A stretch of 8,806 nucleotides of DNA from an uncultured Rhodospirillales bacterium (lineage in GTDB: Bacteria > Pseudomonadota > Alphaproteobacteria > Acetobacterales > Acetobacteraceae): assembly GCA_903928045.1 (NCBI GenBank), contig CAIYPH010000055.1, forward strand, positions 1 to 8,806, read 5' to 3'. Shown here piece after piece: positions 1 to 8,010 of this stretch (within the stretch, counting starts at the first letter, position 1; each line of letters begins with the position of its first letter). Made by a program: the position numbers and the translations under genes. The notes under the pieces were generated by a model that saw nothing but the letters and a program-made list of their open reading frames with translations, was not told the origin of the DNA and did not search any database.

Positions 1-20
1 AAAGAAGCGCTTCCTTCCTA
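1..20 (-). terminator. Distal part of a terminator-like repeat downstream of lon
   Basis: Bases 1-20 match 6467-6486 at 19 of 20 positions. At the second site these bases form the imuB-proximal arm of an AT-rich hairpin. Here the other arm would lie left of the window edge, so only a half-hairpin is visible. It begins 14 nt past the lon stop on the minus strand, where a terminator is expected. The palindrome GAAGCGCTTC (4-13) sits inside it. The terminator role is inferred from the second copy. Confidence 0.5.
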
Positions 21-34
21 TCGCAAGCCCCCCA

Positions 35-2401
<2,367 letters not shown>

Positions 2402-2404
<3 letters not shown>

Positions 2405-2417
2405 CAGGCAAGCCTCC
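2402..2417 (-). promoter_or_regulatory. hsp20-lon translational coupling site (SD plus TGATG)
   Basis: On the minus strand the hsp20 stop TGA (2406-2404) shares its A with the lon ATG (2404-2402). A strong Shine-Dalgarno GGAGG (2417-2413) lies within the last hsp20 codons, 8 nt before the lon start. This arrangement is typical of termination-reinitiation, so Hsp20 and Lon are probably made in linked amounts. It also decides the lon start over the upstream ATG at 2437. Confidence 0.8.
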
Positions 2418-2793
2418 GCAATGTGACGTTCAGGCATCCATCCACGTGATCGGTGCCGCCAAGCTGAAACGTGCCGGGTGGCAGACGCACCTGCCGTTCA
2501 AATCGGCCATGCGGCAGCTCAACGCGATGGACCCGCGCCGGCCCGGGCAGCGTCGGCCAGCGCCGCACTCCCCGGACCAGGAGCGCGCCATCGACGATGG
2601 CGAGCTGCATATCCTCCCGCCGCACGCCAGGGAGCGCCACGATCGCCAGCAGCCCCAGCTCGGTTTCCAGCACGTCGATCGCCGGCTCCCAGCCGTCGGC
2701 GGTCGGTGAGAAGACGTCCTGGCGCACCCGATCGGAGCGCGCCAGGATCGTTAGCGCCTCCGACCACATCATATCCCGCGCCGACCATGACAT
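2404..2793 (-). CDS. Small heat-shock protein, Hsp20/alpha-crystallin family
   Basis: ATP-independent holdase that binds unfolding proteins and keeps them refoldable; 129 residues, short for bacterial Hsp20 (usually about 140-170). An N-terminal arm (1-34) is followed by an alpha-crystallin domain (about 35-126): WEPAIDVLET opening strand, ALPGVRREDM, and a final strand GCLNVTL matching the family G-x-L motif. The protein stops four residues later (RRLA), so the usual C-terminal extension with the I-x-I/V oligomer-linking motif is missing. The ATG has GGGAG 7 nt upstream (2801-2805). The gene follows the PRC-barrel gene after 83 nt, which contain the palindrome GCCGGCCGGC (2844-2853), and overlaps lon by one base. 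Family assignment is firm. Whether the short tail limits oligomer size is inference. Confidence 0.9.
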
Positions 2794-2876
2794 TTGGCAT
2801 CTCCCTGTTACCTCGCGCGTCGTTTCGATGGCTCCGGAAACGTGCCGGCCGGCGGCGTTCAGCGGTGTGCGTGGGC

Positions 2877-3632
2877 TTACCAGCCGTAGCCCGGCCAGCC
2901 GTAATAGCCGTGAAGTTCCCGCTCATATGCACGATCGATCTCGGCCATCGGGTCCCACGGCGGGCTGTTCTTCACGCGATCACGGGTGATATCGAGCCGG
3001 ATTTCCTCCTCGGCCCAGCTGATTTCGCGCACCGCGAAGGGCGAGACGAGCACGTGCTGGCCGAACCACCAGTTCTTCGTGTCGATGATGAGATAGTTGA
3101 TGTGCCAGTTGGCGTCATCGAGCAGCAGGTTCTCGACATGGCCGATTTCACCGTCGGTCGCGTGGACGTGATAGCCCTTCACGGTGCTGATGCTGCGCAG
3201 ATGCGGATCTCCATCATTGAGACGCAATCCGAGGCCCGGGGGCTCGCGCAGCATGGTGTCCGTGTAGTACGGGGCCGACGCCATCGCGCCAGGGCCAAAA
3301 TAACTGCTGCCCCAGACCGGGTCCCACCCGTAGTAGCTGTAGAGATCGGATTCCATTTGTTGTGAAACGGGGCGGTCCTGGAGAATATCCGGGCTGTCCT
3401 TGACCTGCGCTTTCGTCAGCCGAACAGCAAGCTCCTGACGCCGGTGGTCGGCCTCCTGGATGGCGGAGGGATGGATCAGGACCATGCGTCCGGGCAGCCA
3501 GTTCCCGGTATCGACCACGAGCCATCGCACCTTCCAGGTCGTGTCGTCGAACAGCAGGTCAGTGACACTGCCGATCTTGCCGTCACGCGCGTGGATTACG
3601 TAGCCTTCGAGAGCGGATCCGACCAACAGCAT
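2877..3632 (-). CDS. Tandem PRC-barrel domain protein
   Basis: 251-residue protein with two PRC-barrel domains, the small beta-barrels first seen in the photosynthetic reaction-centre H subunit and in RimM. Domain 1 covers about 6-82 and domain 2 about 148-226. Over 8-58 versus 151-201 I count 24 identities in 51 positions, including paired GY..HA.DG.IG, LL.DD..W and D..NW cores. Each barrel is followed by a similar aromatic tail: LYSYYGWDPVWG (97-108) and LHGYYGWPGYGW (240-251, the C-terminus). No signal peptide or membrane segment is visible, so it is probably cytosolic. The ATG has GAGG 7 nt upstream (3640-3643). It is the first gene of the operon with hsp20 and lon and is divergent from dnaK. 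PRC-barrel proteins often accompany stress genes, but the biochemical role here is unknown; no enzyme motif is seen. Confidence 0.88.
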   Translation of the reverse strand: MLLVGSALEGYVIHARDGKIGSVTDLLFDDTTWKVRWLVVDTGNWLPGRMVLIHPSAIQEADHRRQELAVRLTKAQVKDSPDILQDRPVSQQMESDLYSYYGWDPVWGSSYFGPGAMASAPYYTDTMLREPPGLGLRLNDGDPHLRSISTVKGYHVHATDGEIGHVENLLLDDANWHINYLIIDTKNWWFGQHVLVSPFAVREISWAEEEIRLDITRDRVKNSPPWDPMAEIDRAYERELHGYYGWPGYGW

Positions 3633-3689
3633 TGTGTGACCTCATAATGGTTTCGCATGCGTCAAAAGCCGTTCCTCCGCACCTGACAT

Positions 3690-3714
3690 GGCCAGCGGTT
3701 CGGCTCAGCTGGCC
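3690..3714. repeat. 7-bp inverted repeat in the PRC-barrel leader side
   Basis: GGCCAGC (3690-3696) and GCTGGCC (3708-3714) are perfect complements around an 11-nt loop. The repeat lies 58-82 nt upstream of the PRC-barrel start, so it could be an operator or a leader hairpin. No known operator family is recognised. Confidence 0.45.
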
Positions 3715-3740
3715 CAGTATCGGGCTGGCGGAGCAGGGAA

Positions 3741-3824
3741 GAAGCCTCGGAAATTACTCAGTGCATTCCGGCAATATCACGCGACGAGCGGTTGGGCGCG
3801 CGGCTGAGTAGTTTCCGGGGCTGC
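3741..3824 (+). repeat. Long imperfect inverted repeat, 20-pair hairpin if transcribed toward dnaK
   Basis: The arm 3743-3762 can pair continuously with 3803-3822 around a 40-nt loop. The three non-Watson-Crick positions (3747/3818, 3754/3811, 3762/3803) are all U-G wobbles in plus-strand RNA but would be A-C mismatches in minus-strand RNA. That asymmetry hints at selection on a plus-strand transcript, the dnaK direction. It could be a dnaK leader element, a small RNA or a remnant of a mobile repeat. Confidence 0.5.
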
Positions 3825-3903
3825 GCCGTTTGAGCCCCCGGCATCTATGTATGGCCGACCGCTGCGGCATCACGCGGCGGCCGGGAAATGGCCCGGAATC
3901 ACC

Positions 3904-3968
3904 ACGCTCCGCCGACGACCTGGCGGCTGACATGTCCAGGTTCACGTTCGCGTTCCCGAAAGGAGCGT
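3904..3968 (+). promoter_or_regulatory. Candidate SD-masking structure (RNA thermometer-like) in the dnaK leader
   Basis: ACGCTCC (3904-3910) is perfectly complementary to GGAGCGT (3962-3968), which contains the dnaK Shine-Dalgarno AAGGAG (3960-3965). Inside the 51-nt loop a second stem forms: ACCTGG (3918-3923) with CCAGGT (3936-3941), extendable by ACG/CGT across a 3-nt bulge. Stacked stems that hide the SD are the layout of bacterial RNA thermometers on heat-shock mRNAs. The pairing is seen in the sequence; thermosensing is inference, and no known family motif is recognised with certainty. Confidence 0.4.
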
Positions 3969-3972
3969 CACC

Positions 3973-5868
3973 ATGAGCAAAGTCATCGGGATCGATCTCG
4001 GTACCACCAATTCCTGCGTCGCGATCATGGACGGCCAGGAGGCCCGGGTGATCGAGAACGCCGAGGGGGCGCGGACCACACCCTCCATTGTCGCCTTCGC
4101 CGATAGCGGGGAGCGCCTGGTCGGGCAATCCGCCAAGCGTCAGGCGGTGAGCAACCCGACCAATACGATCTATGCCGTCAAGCGCCTGATCGGCCGGCGT
4201 TATGACGATCCGCTGGTGGCCAAGGACAAGGGGCTGGTGCCCTATGGGATCGTGCGAGGCGACAATGGTGACGCGTGGGTCGAGGCGAAGGGGAAGACCT
4301 ACCCGCCCTCGCAGATCAGCGCCTTCATCCTCGGCAAGATGAAGGAGACCGCCGAGGCGTTTCTTGGCGAGACCGTCACCGAGGCGGTGATCACCGTGCC
4401 GGCCTATTTCAACGACGCCCAGCGCCAGGCGACCAAGGACGCCGGCAAGATCGCCGGCCTCGACGTGCTGCGCATCATCAACGAGCCGACCGCGGCGGCG
4501 TTGGCTTATGGGCTCGACAAGAAGAAGGGCGGCCGGATCGCGGTCTATGACCTCGGCGGCGGCACCTTCGATATTTCCGTGCTGGAAATCGGCGACGGCG
4601 TGTTCGAGGTGAAATCGACCAATGGCGACACCTTCCTCGGCGGCGAGGATTTCGACGCGCGGGTGATCGACTACCTCGCGGCCGAATTCAAGCGCGAGCA
4701 GGGGATCGACCTGCGCAGCGACAAGATGGCGCTGCAGCGGCTGAAGGAAGCCGCCGAGCGGGCCAAGATCGAACTCTCCGCCACCAAGGAGACCGACGTC
4801 AATCTCCCGTTCATCACCGCGGATGCCTCGGGGCCGAAGCATCTCGTGATGAAGTTGACGCGGGCGAAGCTGGAGACCCTGGTGGAGGATCTGATCCTGC
4901 GCACCATGGAGCCGTGCAAGGCGGCGCTGAAGGACGCCGGGGTGACATCCAGCGAGATCGATGAGGTGATCCTGGTCGGCGGCATGACCCGGATGCCCCG
5001 GGTGATCGAGGCGGTGAAGCAGTTCTTCGGGCGCGAGCCGGCGCGTAACGTGAACCCCGACGAGGTGGTGGCGATCGGCGCGGCGGTGCAGGGCGGCATC
5101 CTCAAAGGCGACGTCAAGGACGTGTTGCTGCTTGACGTGACGCCGCTCAGCCTGGGCATCGAGACCCTCGGGGGCGTGTTCACCCGGTTGATCGAGCGGA
5201 ACACGACGGTGCCGACCAAGAAGAGCCAGACATTCTCGACCGCCGAGGAGAACCAGAGCGCGGTGACCATCAACGTGTTCCAGGGCGAGCGCGAGATGGC
5301 GGCCGACAACAAGGCTTTGGGCAATTTCAACCTGACCGGCATCGCGCCGGCGCCGCGCGGGATGCCACAAATCGAGGTGACGTTCGATATCGACGCGGAC
5401 GGCATCGTGGCGGTGCAGGCGAAGGACAAGGCGACCGGCAAGGAGCAGCAGATCCGCATCCAGTCGAGCGGCGGGCTCGACGCGGCGGCGATCCAGCGCA
5501 TGGTCAAGGAGGCGGAGACGAATGCGGTGGCCGACAAGAAGCGGCGGGCGTTCGTGGAATCGCGGAACCATGCCGATGCGCTGATGCACCAGGTGGCCAA
5601 GCACCTGGCGGAAGGCGGGGCGAAACTGCCGGCGGCGCTGCGGAGCGAGGCCGAAGCCGCCGTCACCGCCGCCCAGGCGGCGATGGAGGGGAGTGACCAT
5701 GACGCGCTGACCAAGGCCGTCGAACGCCTCACCCAGAGTGCGGCGAAGCTTGGCGAGGCGTTGCACCAGCCCGAGGCCGGAGCCGGCGCTACCGCGGGCG
5801 GCAAGGCGGATGACGGCGTGGTTGATGCCGAGTTCGAAGAGGTGAGCGATGGGAGGAAGCCGTCCTGA
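3973..5868 (+). CDS. dnaK: Molecular chaperone DnaK (Hsp70)
   Basis: ATP-driven cytosolic Hsp70 that binds exposed hydrophobic peptides and refolds proteins with DnaJ and GrpE; 631 residues, a normal length. The nucleotide-binding domain shows [11 protein letters not shown] (6-16), Lys70, [14 protein letters not shown] (140-153), [11 protein letters not shown] (170-180), DLGGGTFD (193-200) and VGGMTRMP (335-342). The linker DVLLLDVTP (383-391) precedes the beta substrate-binding domain (to about 500), then the helical lid. The C-terminus reads [14 protein letters not shown], close to the usual EEVD-type ending but with Ser for the final Asp. The ATG has AAGGAG 7 nt upstream. No dnaJ or grpE is adjacent, and the gene is divergent from the PRC-barrel/hsp20/lon operon, so it is probably an extra or relocated copy depending on co-chaperones from elsewhere. 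Its leader may mask the SD. Confidence 0.97.
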   Translation: MSKVIGIDLGTTNSCVAIMDGQEARVIENAEGARTTPSIVAFADSGERLVGQSAKRQAVSNPTNTIYAVKRLIGRRYDDPLVAKDKGLVPYGIVRGDNGDAWVEAKGKTYPPSQISAFILGKMKETAEAFLGETVTEAVITVPAYFNDAQRQATKDAGKIAGLDVLRIINEPTAAALAYGLDKKKGGRIAVYDLGGGTFDISVLEIGDGVFEVKSTNGDTFLGGEDFDARVIDYLAAEFKREQGIDLRSDKMALQRLKEAAERAKIELSATKETDVNLPFITADASGPKHLVMKLTRAKLETLVEDLILRTMEPCKAALKDAGVTSSEIDEVILVGGMTRMPRVIEAVKQFFGREPARNVNPDEVVAIGAAVQGGILKGDVKDVLLLDVTPLSLGIETLGGVFTRLIERNTTVPTKKSQTFSTAEENQSAVTINVFQGEREMAADNKALGNFNLTGIAPAPRGMPQIEVTFDIDADGIVAVQAKDKATGKEQQIRIQSSGGLDAAAIQRMVKEAETNAVADKKRRAFVESRNHADALMHQVAKHLAEGGAKLPAALRSEAEAAVTAAQAAMEGSDHDALTKAVERLTQSAAKLGEALHQPEAGAGATAGGKADDGVVDAEFEEVSDGRKPS

Positions 5869-6313
5869 CCACTTGCGGCGGCGGGTTTGTTTTTGTTGCT
5901 AAATCGTAACAAATAGGGCGTGCAAGTGCCCCTCGCGAAATCCATGTCGCGAGGGGTGGGGGCGCGCGTGCGGCGCGGCGACCGGGTTGTGTTGGGCGGA
6001 GCGTGCTCAGCCCAACACGCATCGGCGCCCGGGCGGGGCGCATGGTGGCGGCGCGGGACGGAGGGGGGGCGTGGGGTGCGCGCCGGGGCAGCGTCGCGCC
6101 GTGGGCGGCCACCGCGATGTCTGCGAGAATCTGCGCCTCGGCCCGCGCGAGGTGCGCCACCAGCCTGGCGTGGAGCCGGCGATCGGGGTGGTTGGGCGGG
6201 AGATCGGCGATATCCGCGAACAGGCGCTCCACCAGGGCGATCACCAGCCGCACGACCGCCAGCGTGGCCGCAAGGCCGGCGGGGTGGCTCGGGGCGGGGG
6301 AGGCGGACGACAT
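5789..6313 (-). CDS. Small helical protein of unknown function (uncertain 3' end)
   Basis: I do not recognise this protein. The ORF encodes 174 residues. Roughly the first 70 look protein-like: an amphipathic helical run rich in Leu, Ile, Val and Ala with charged faces ([14 protein letters not shown] at 19-32, then a LPPNHPDRR turn and [18 protein letters not shown]). The rest is Pro/Arg-rich, of coding-unlike composition, runs through two strong hairpins and overlaps the dnaK 3' end by 80 nt. The real protein may therefore be shorter or the frame broken: in another frame a TGA (6009-6007) falls at the 5989-6018 hairpin. The ATG has AGGAG about 11 nt upstream, rather far. No signal peptide or enzyme motif is seen. 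The opposite-strand frames look like antisense noise. It could be a real small regulator, a decayed gene or a chance ORF. Confidence 0.4.
   Translation of the reverse strand: MSSASPAPSHPAGLAATLAVVRLVIALVERLFADIADLPPNHPDRRLHARLVAHLARAEAQILADIAVAAHGATLPRRAPHAPPPSRAATMRPARAPMRVGLSTLRPTQPGRRAARAPPPLATWISRGALARPICYDLATKTNPPPQVVRTASSHRSPLRTRHQPRRHPPCRPR
5929..5956. terminator. Strong GC-rich hairpin downstream of dnaK
   Basis: CCCCTCGCGA (5929-5938) and TCGCGAGGGG (5947-5956) form a perfect 10-bp stem around an 8-nt loop, 60 nt after the dnaK stop. There is no U-tract on either side, so it is not a textbook factor-independent terminator, but position and strength suggest dnaK transcript termination or 3'-end protection. 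A weaker TTTGTT/AACAAA stem (5892-5913) precedes it. Confidence 0.5.
5989..6018. terminator. Strong nested hairpin between dnaK and imuB
   Basis: GTGTTGGGC (5989-5997) pairs perfectly with GCCCAACAC (6010-6018). After one mismatch an inner GAGC/GCTC stem (5999-6002 with 6005-6008) continues it, making a nearly perfect 30-base palindrome. No U-tract follows. It may terminate the minus-strand small ORF, with the 5929-5956 hairpin serving dnaK from the other side. Confidence 0.45.
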
Positions 6314-6343
6314 GTCGGCGGTGGCTCCTGGTTGGTGAGGACG

Positions 6344-6372
6344 TACTTCGTTGATATGACCATAAGTGTCAA
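6344..6372 (-). promoter_or_regulatory. Possible promoter for the small minus-strand ORF
   Basis: An AT-rich patch holds a perfect minus-strand TTGACA (6372-6367) within CTTGACA, 54 nt upstream of the ORF at 6313. At 17-18 nt spacing the -10 candidate is only GAAGTA or AAGTAC, which is poor. The same bases form an imperfect palindrome (6351-6372, TTGATA...TGTCAA), so an operator is another option. Confidence 0.25.
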
Positions 6373-6450
6373 GGCATTTTTACCAGAATTAGACAATTTT
6401 CTTGATACGCGATTGCGAGGCGGCGTTCCCCAAACGGATAAAAATTTTTT

Positions 6451-6474
6451 GCTTCTTTTTTCCAAAAAAGAAGC
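6451..6474 (-). terminator. imuB terminator, AT-rich hairpin
   Basis: GCTTCTTTTTT (6451-6461) and AAAAAAGAAGC (6464-6474) are a perfect 11-bp inverted repeat with a 2-base centre. On the minus strand it starts 9 nt after the imuB TAG and is followed by an A-then-T run (6450-6441). The imuB-proximal part (6467-6486, which includes the stop codon) recurs at 1-20 downstream of lon. Position and recurrence support a terminator family. Confidence 0.65.
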
Positions 6475-6483
6475 GCTTGCTTC

Positions 6484-8010
6484 CTACCCAAACAACCCAT
6501 GCAAAAACCACCGCGGCGCCCCCTCCAGCCCCGCGCGGAACAGCCAGAAGCGCGCGCCCTCGGTGTCTTCCACGCGGTAGTAGTCGCGCACCAGGTCGGT
6601 TTCCGGGCGGCTGTCGTCCATGGTGCGGCGCCACCATTCGGCGGCGATGCGTTCGGGGCCGGAGGCGGCGCGGACGCGGTGCAGCGCGCCGCGCCAACGG
6701 AACAGGATGGGCGGCTCGTCCGGCACCAGGGCGGTGGCTTCCACCGGCTCGGGACGGCGGAGCAGGCGGATCGGGCGTTCGGCGGAGGGGTCGTATTCCC
6801 AGGCCGGACGGGTGGCGGTCATCGGCGGCACACGGCGGACGGCGCGTTCGGGGACGTGGCTTTCATAGGGTTCGGTGCGCCAGATGTGGTCGGGGCCGAT
6901 GCGGTTGGCCAGGCCGTCGATGGTGGCGGCGAGCGTGGTGGCGGCTTCGCGCCCGTCATCGAGGCGGCGTTGCGGCGGGCGGTGGGGGGCGATGTCCTCG
7001 GCGGTGAGGATGGCGGCGTCGATGCCGAAACCGGGGTCGATCTCGCCCAGTTTGGCGGCGAGGAGTTTGACGATGTGCGGCGCGTCGCGGCCGGGCAAGG
7101 AGGTGCCGATGGCGATGGCGGGGCGGGCGCCGTCGACGCGCAGGAAAATGGCGGTGAAGCGGTGGGCGCCGCGCTCGGCGGCCTCGAGGCGGGCGCAGAG
7201 GGGGGCGGCCAGCGCCGCGAGGGCGCGGGTGAGGTCGTCCGCGGTGCCGATCGGCTCGGCGAAGGCGCGGCGGGCCTCCCAGGGCTCCGGGGCGCGCGGC
7301 CAGGCGATGGCCTCCTCGGCGGCGCCGTGCGCCTGGTCGAGCCGCTGCACCGGGGTGGGGCCGAAGCGGGCGGTGAGCTCGCCGCGGGGCTGGCGGGCGA
7401 GTTCGCCGATGCTGCGCAGGCCGAGCCGGCGCAGGCCGGCGACCAGGCGGGCATCGAGGCGCAGGAGGGCGACCGGCAGCGGCGACAGCTCCGCCCGCTC
7501 GGCGCCCGGCGCGGCGTGGATGCAGGTGCCCCGCGCGGTGGCGGCGCGGGCCAGCGCCCAGGCGGCGCCGCGGGTGCCGGCGACCGCGAGGCGGTGTTCC
7601 AGCCCGGCGCGGATGAGCCGGGCGGAGAGATCGGCCGCGAGGCCGCGTTCACCGCCGAAGAGGTGCTCGCAGCCGGTGATGTCGAGCACCAGCCCGTCCG
7701 GCACGTCGGGCGCGGCGAGGGGGGTGTAGCGCTCGGCCCAGGCGGCGAGGCGGGCCAAAGCGGCGCGATCGGCGCCTGGGTCGGCGTCCAGCACATCGAG
7801 TTCCGGGCAGATGGCGCGCGCCTCGGCCAGCGCCTGGCCGGGGGCGAGCCCGGCGGCGGCGGCCTCGGGGTTGACGGCGGCGAGGCGGCGGACGGCGTGG
7901 AGGGTCTCGACGGTGGCGGCCGGTTTAGCTGGCGCTTCGTGTTCTCCCGGCATCCGGCGCAGCCGCAGCAGCGGCCAGCCCGGCAACCATACGCAGAGGA
8001 TGCGGCCCAT
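6484..8010 (-). CDS. imuB: ImuB, Y-family DNA polymerase-like subunit of the SOS mutasome
   Basis: 508-residue Y-family polymerase homologue that in characterised systems acts as a non-catalytic hub, linking ImuA, the beta clamp and the error-prone polymerase DnaE2 during translesion synthesis. It opens MGRILCVWLPGWPLLR, where active polymerases carry a metal-binding Asp that is not seen here. The second palm motif reads LDITGCEHLFGG (109-120), keeping Asp110 but lacking the adjacent catalytic Glu. A helix-hairpin-helix region covers about 182-217. QRRLD (347-351) sits where ImuB proteins carry a beta-clamp motif but is degenerate. The conserved C-terminal region (about 400-508) ends WFLHGLFG. 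The start at 8010 has GGAAGGAG 6 nt upstream; an upstream in-frame ATG at 8067 lacks this. Its 5' end overlaps imuA by 86 nt, and it should be co-transcribed under LexA control. dnaE2 does not follow. Confidence 0.92.
   Translation of the reverse strand: MGRILCVWLPGWPLLRLRRMPGEHEAPAKPAATVETLHAVRRLAAVNPEAAAAGLAPGQALAEARAICPELDVLDADPGADRAALARLAAWAERYTPLAAPDVPDGLVLDITGCEHLFGGERGLAADLSARLIRAGLEHRLAVAGTRGAAWALARAATARGTCIHAAPGAERAELSPLPVALLRLDARLVAGLRRLGLRSIGELARQPRGELTARFGPTPVQRLDQAHGAAEEAIAWPRAPEPWEARRAFAEPIGTADDLTRALAALAAPLCARLEAAERGAHRFTAIFLRVDGARPAIAIGTSLPGRDAPHIVKLLAAKLGEIDPGFGIDAAILTAEDIAPHRPPQRRLDDGREAATTLAATIDGLANRIGPDHIWRTEPYESHVPERAVRRVPPMTATRPAWEYDPSAERPIRLLRRPEPVEATALVPDEPPILFRWRGALHRVRAASGPERIAAEWWRRTMDDSRPETDLVRDYYRVEDTEGARFWLFRAGLEGAPRWFLHGLFG

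Larger units (their letters stand above)
3633..3972. promoter_or_regulatory. Divergent intergenic region between the PRC-barrel operon and dnaK
   Basis: This 340-bp stretch has no convincing gene. It must hold both divergent promoters, but I find no clear sigma-70 or RpoH promoter with correct spacing. A TCTATGTATG element (3844-3853) resembles an alphaproteobacterial heat-shock -10 but lacks a matching -35. It is rich in inverted repeats: GGCCAGC/GCTGGCC, a 19-20 bp long-range stem, CCGGG/CCCGG (3881-3896) and two nested stems before dnaK, plus three GTTC words at 6-base steps (3940-3955). Confidence 0.6.

Noticed and set aside
3642..3665. Promoter TTGACG/TATGAG for the PRC-barrel operon
   Set aside because: The spacing is 13 nt and the -10 overlaps the ribosome site, leaving almost no leader.
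3829..3853. RpoH-type promoter for dnaK (TTTGAG and TCTATGTATG)
   Set aside because: The -10-like element is fair, but the -35-like element is about 10 nt away, too close for a real promoter.
3754..5766. A 670-codon minus-strand ORF antisense to dnaK
   Set aside because: Its product is Arg/His/Leu-rich with no recognisable fold, and the sense strand encodes a perfectly conserved DnaK. Long antisense ORFs are a known by-product of codon bias in GC-rich dnaK genes.
5920..6580. Several overlapping plus-strand ORFs opposite the small unknown ORF
   Set aside because: They are Arg/Gly-rich, lack hydrophobic patterning and lie across the hairpins; the minus-strand frame looks more protein-like.
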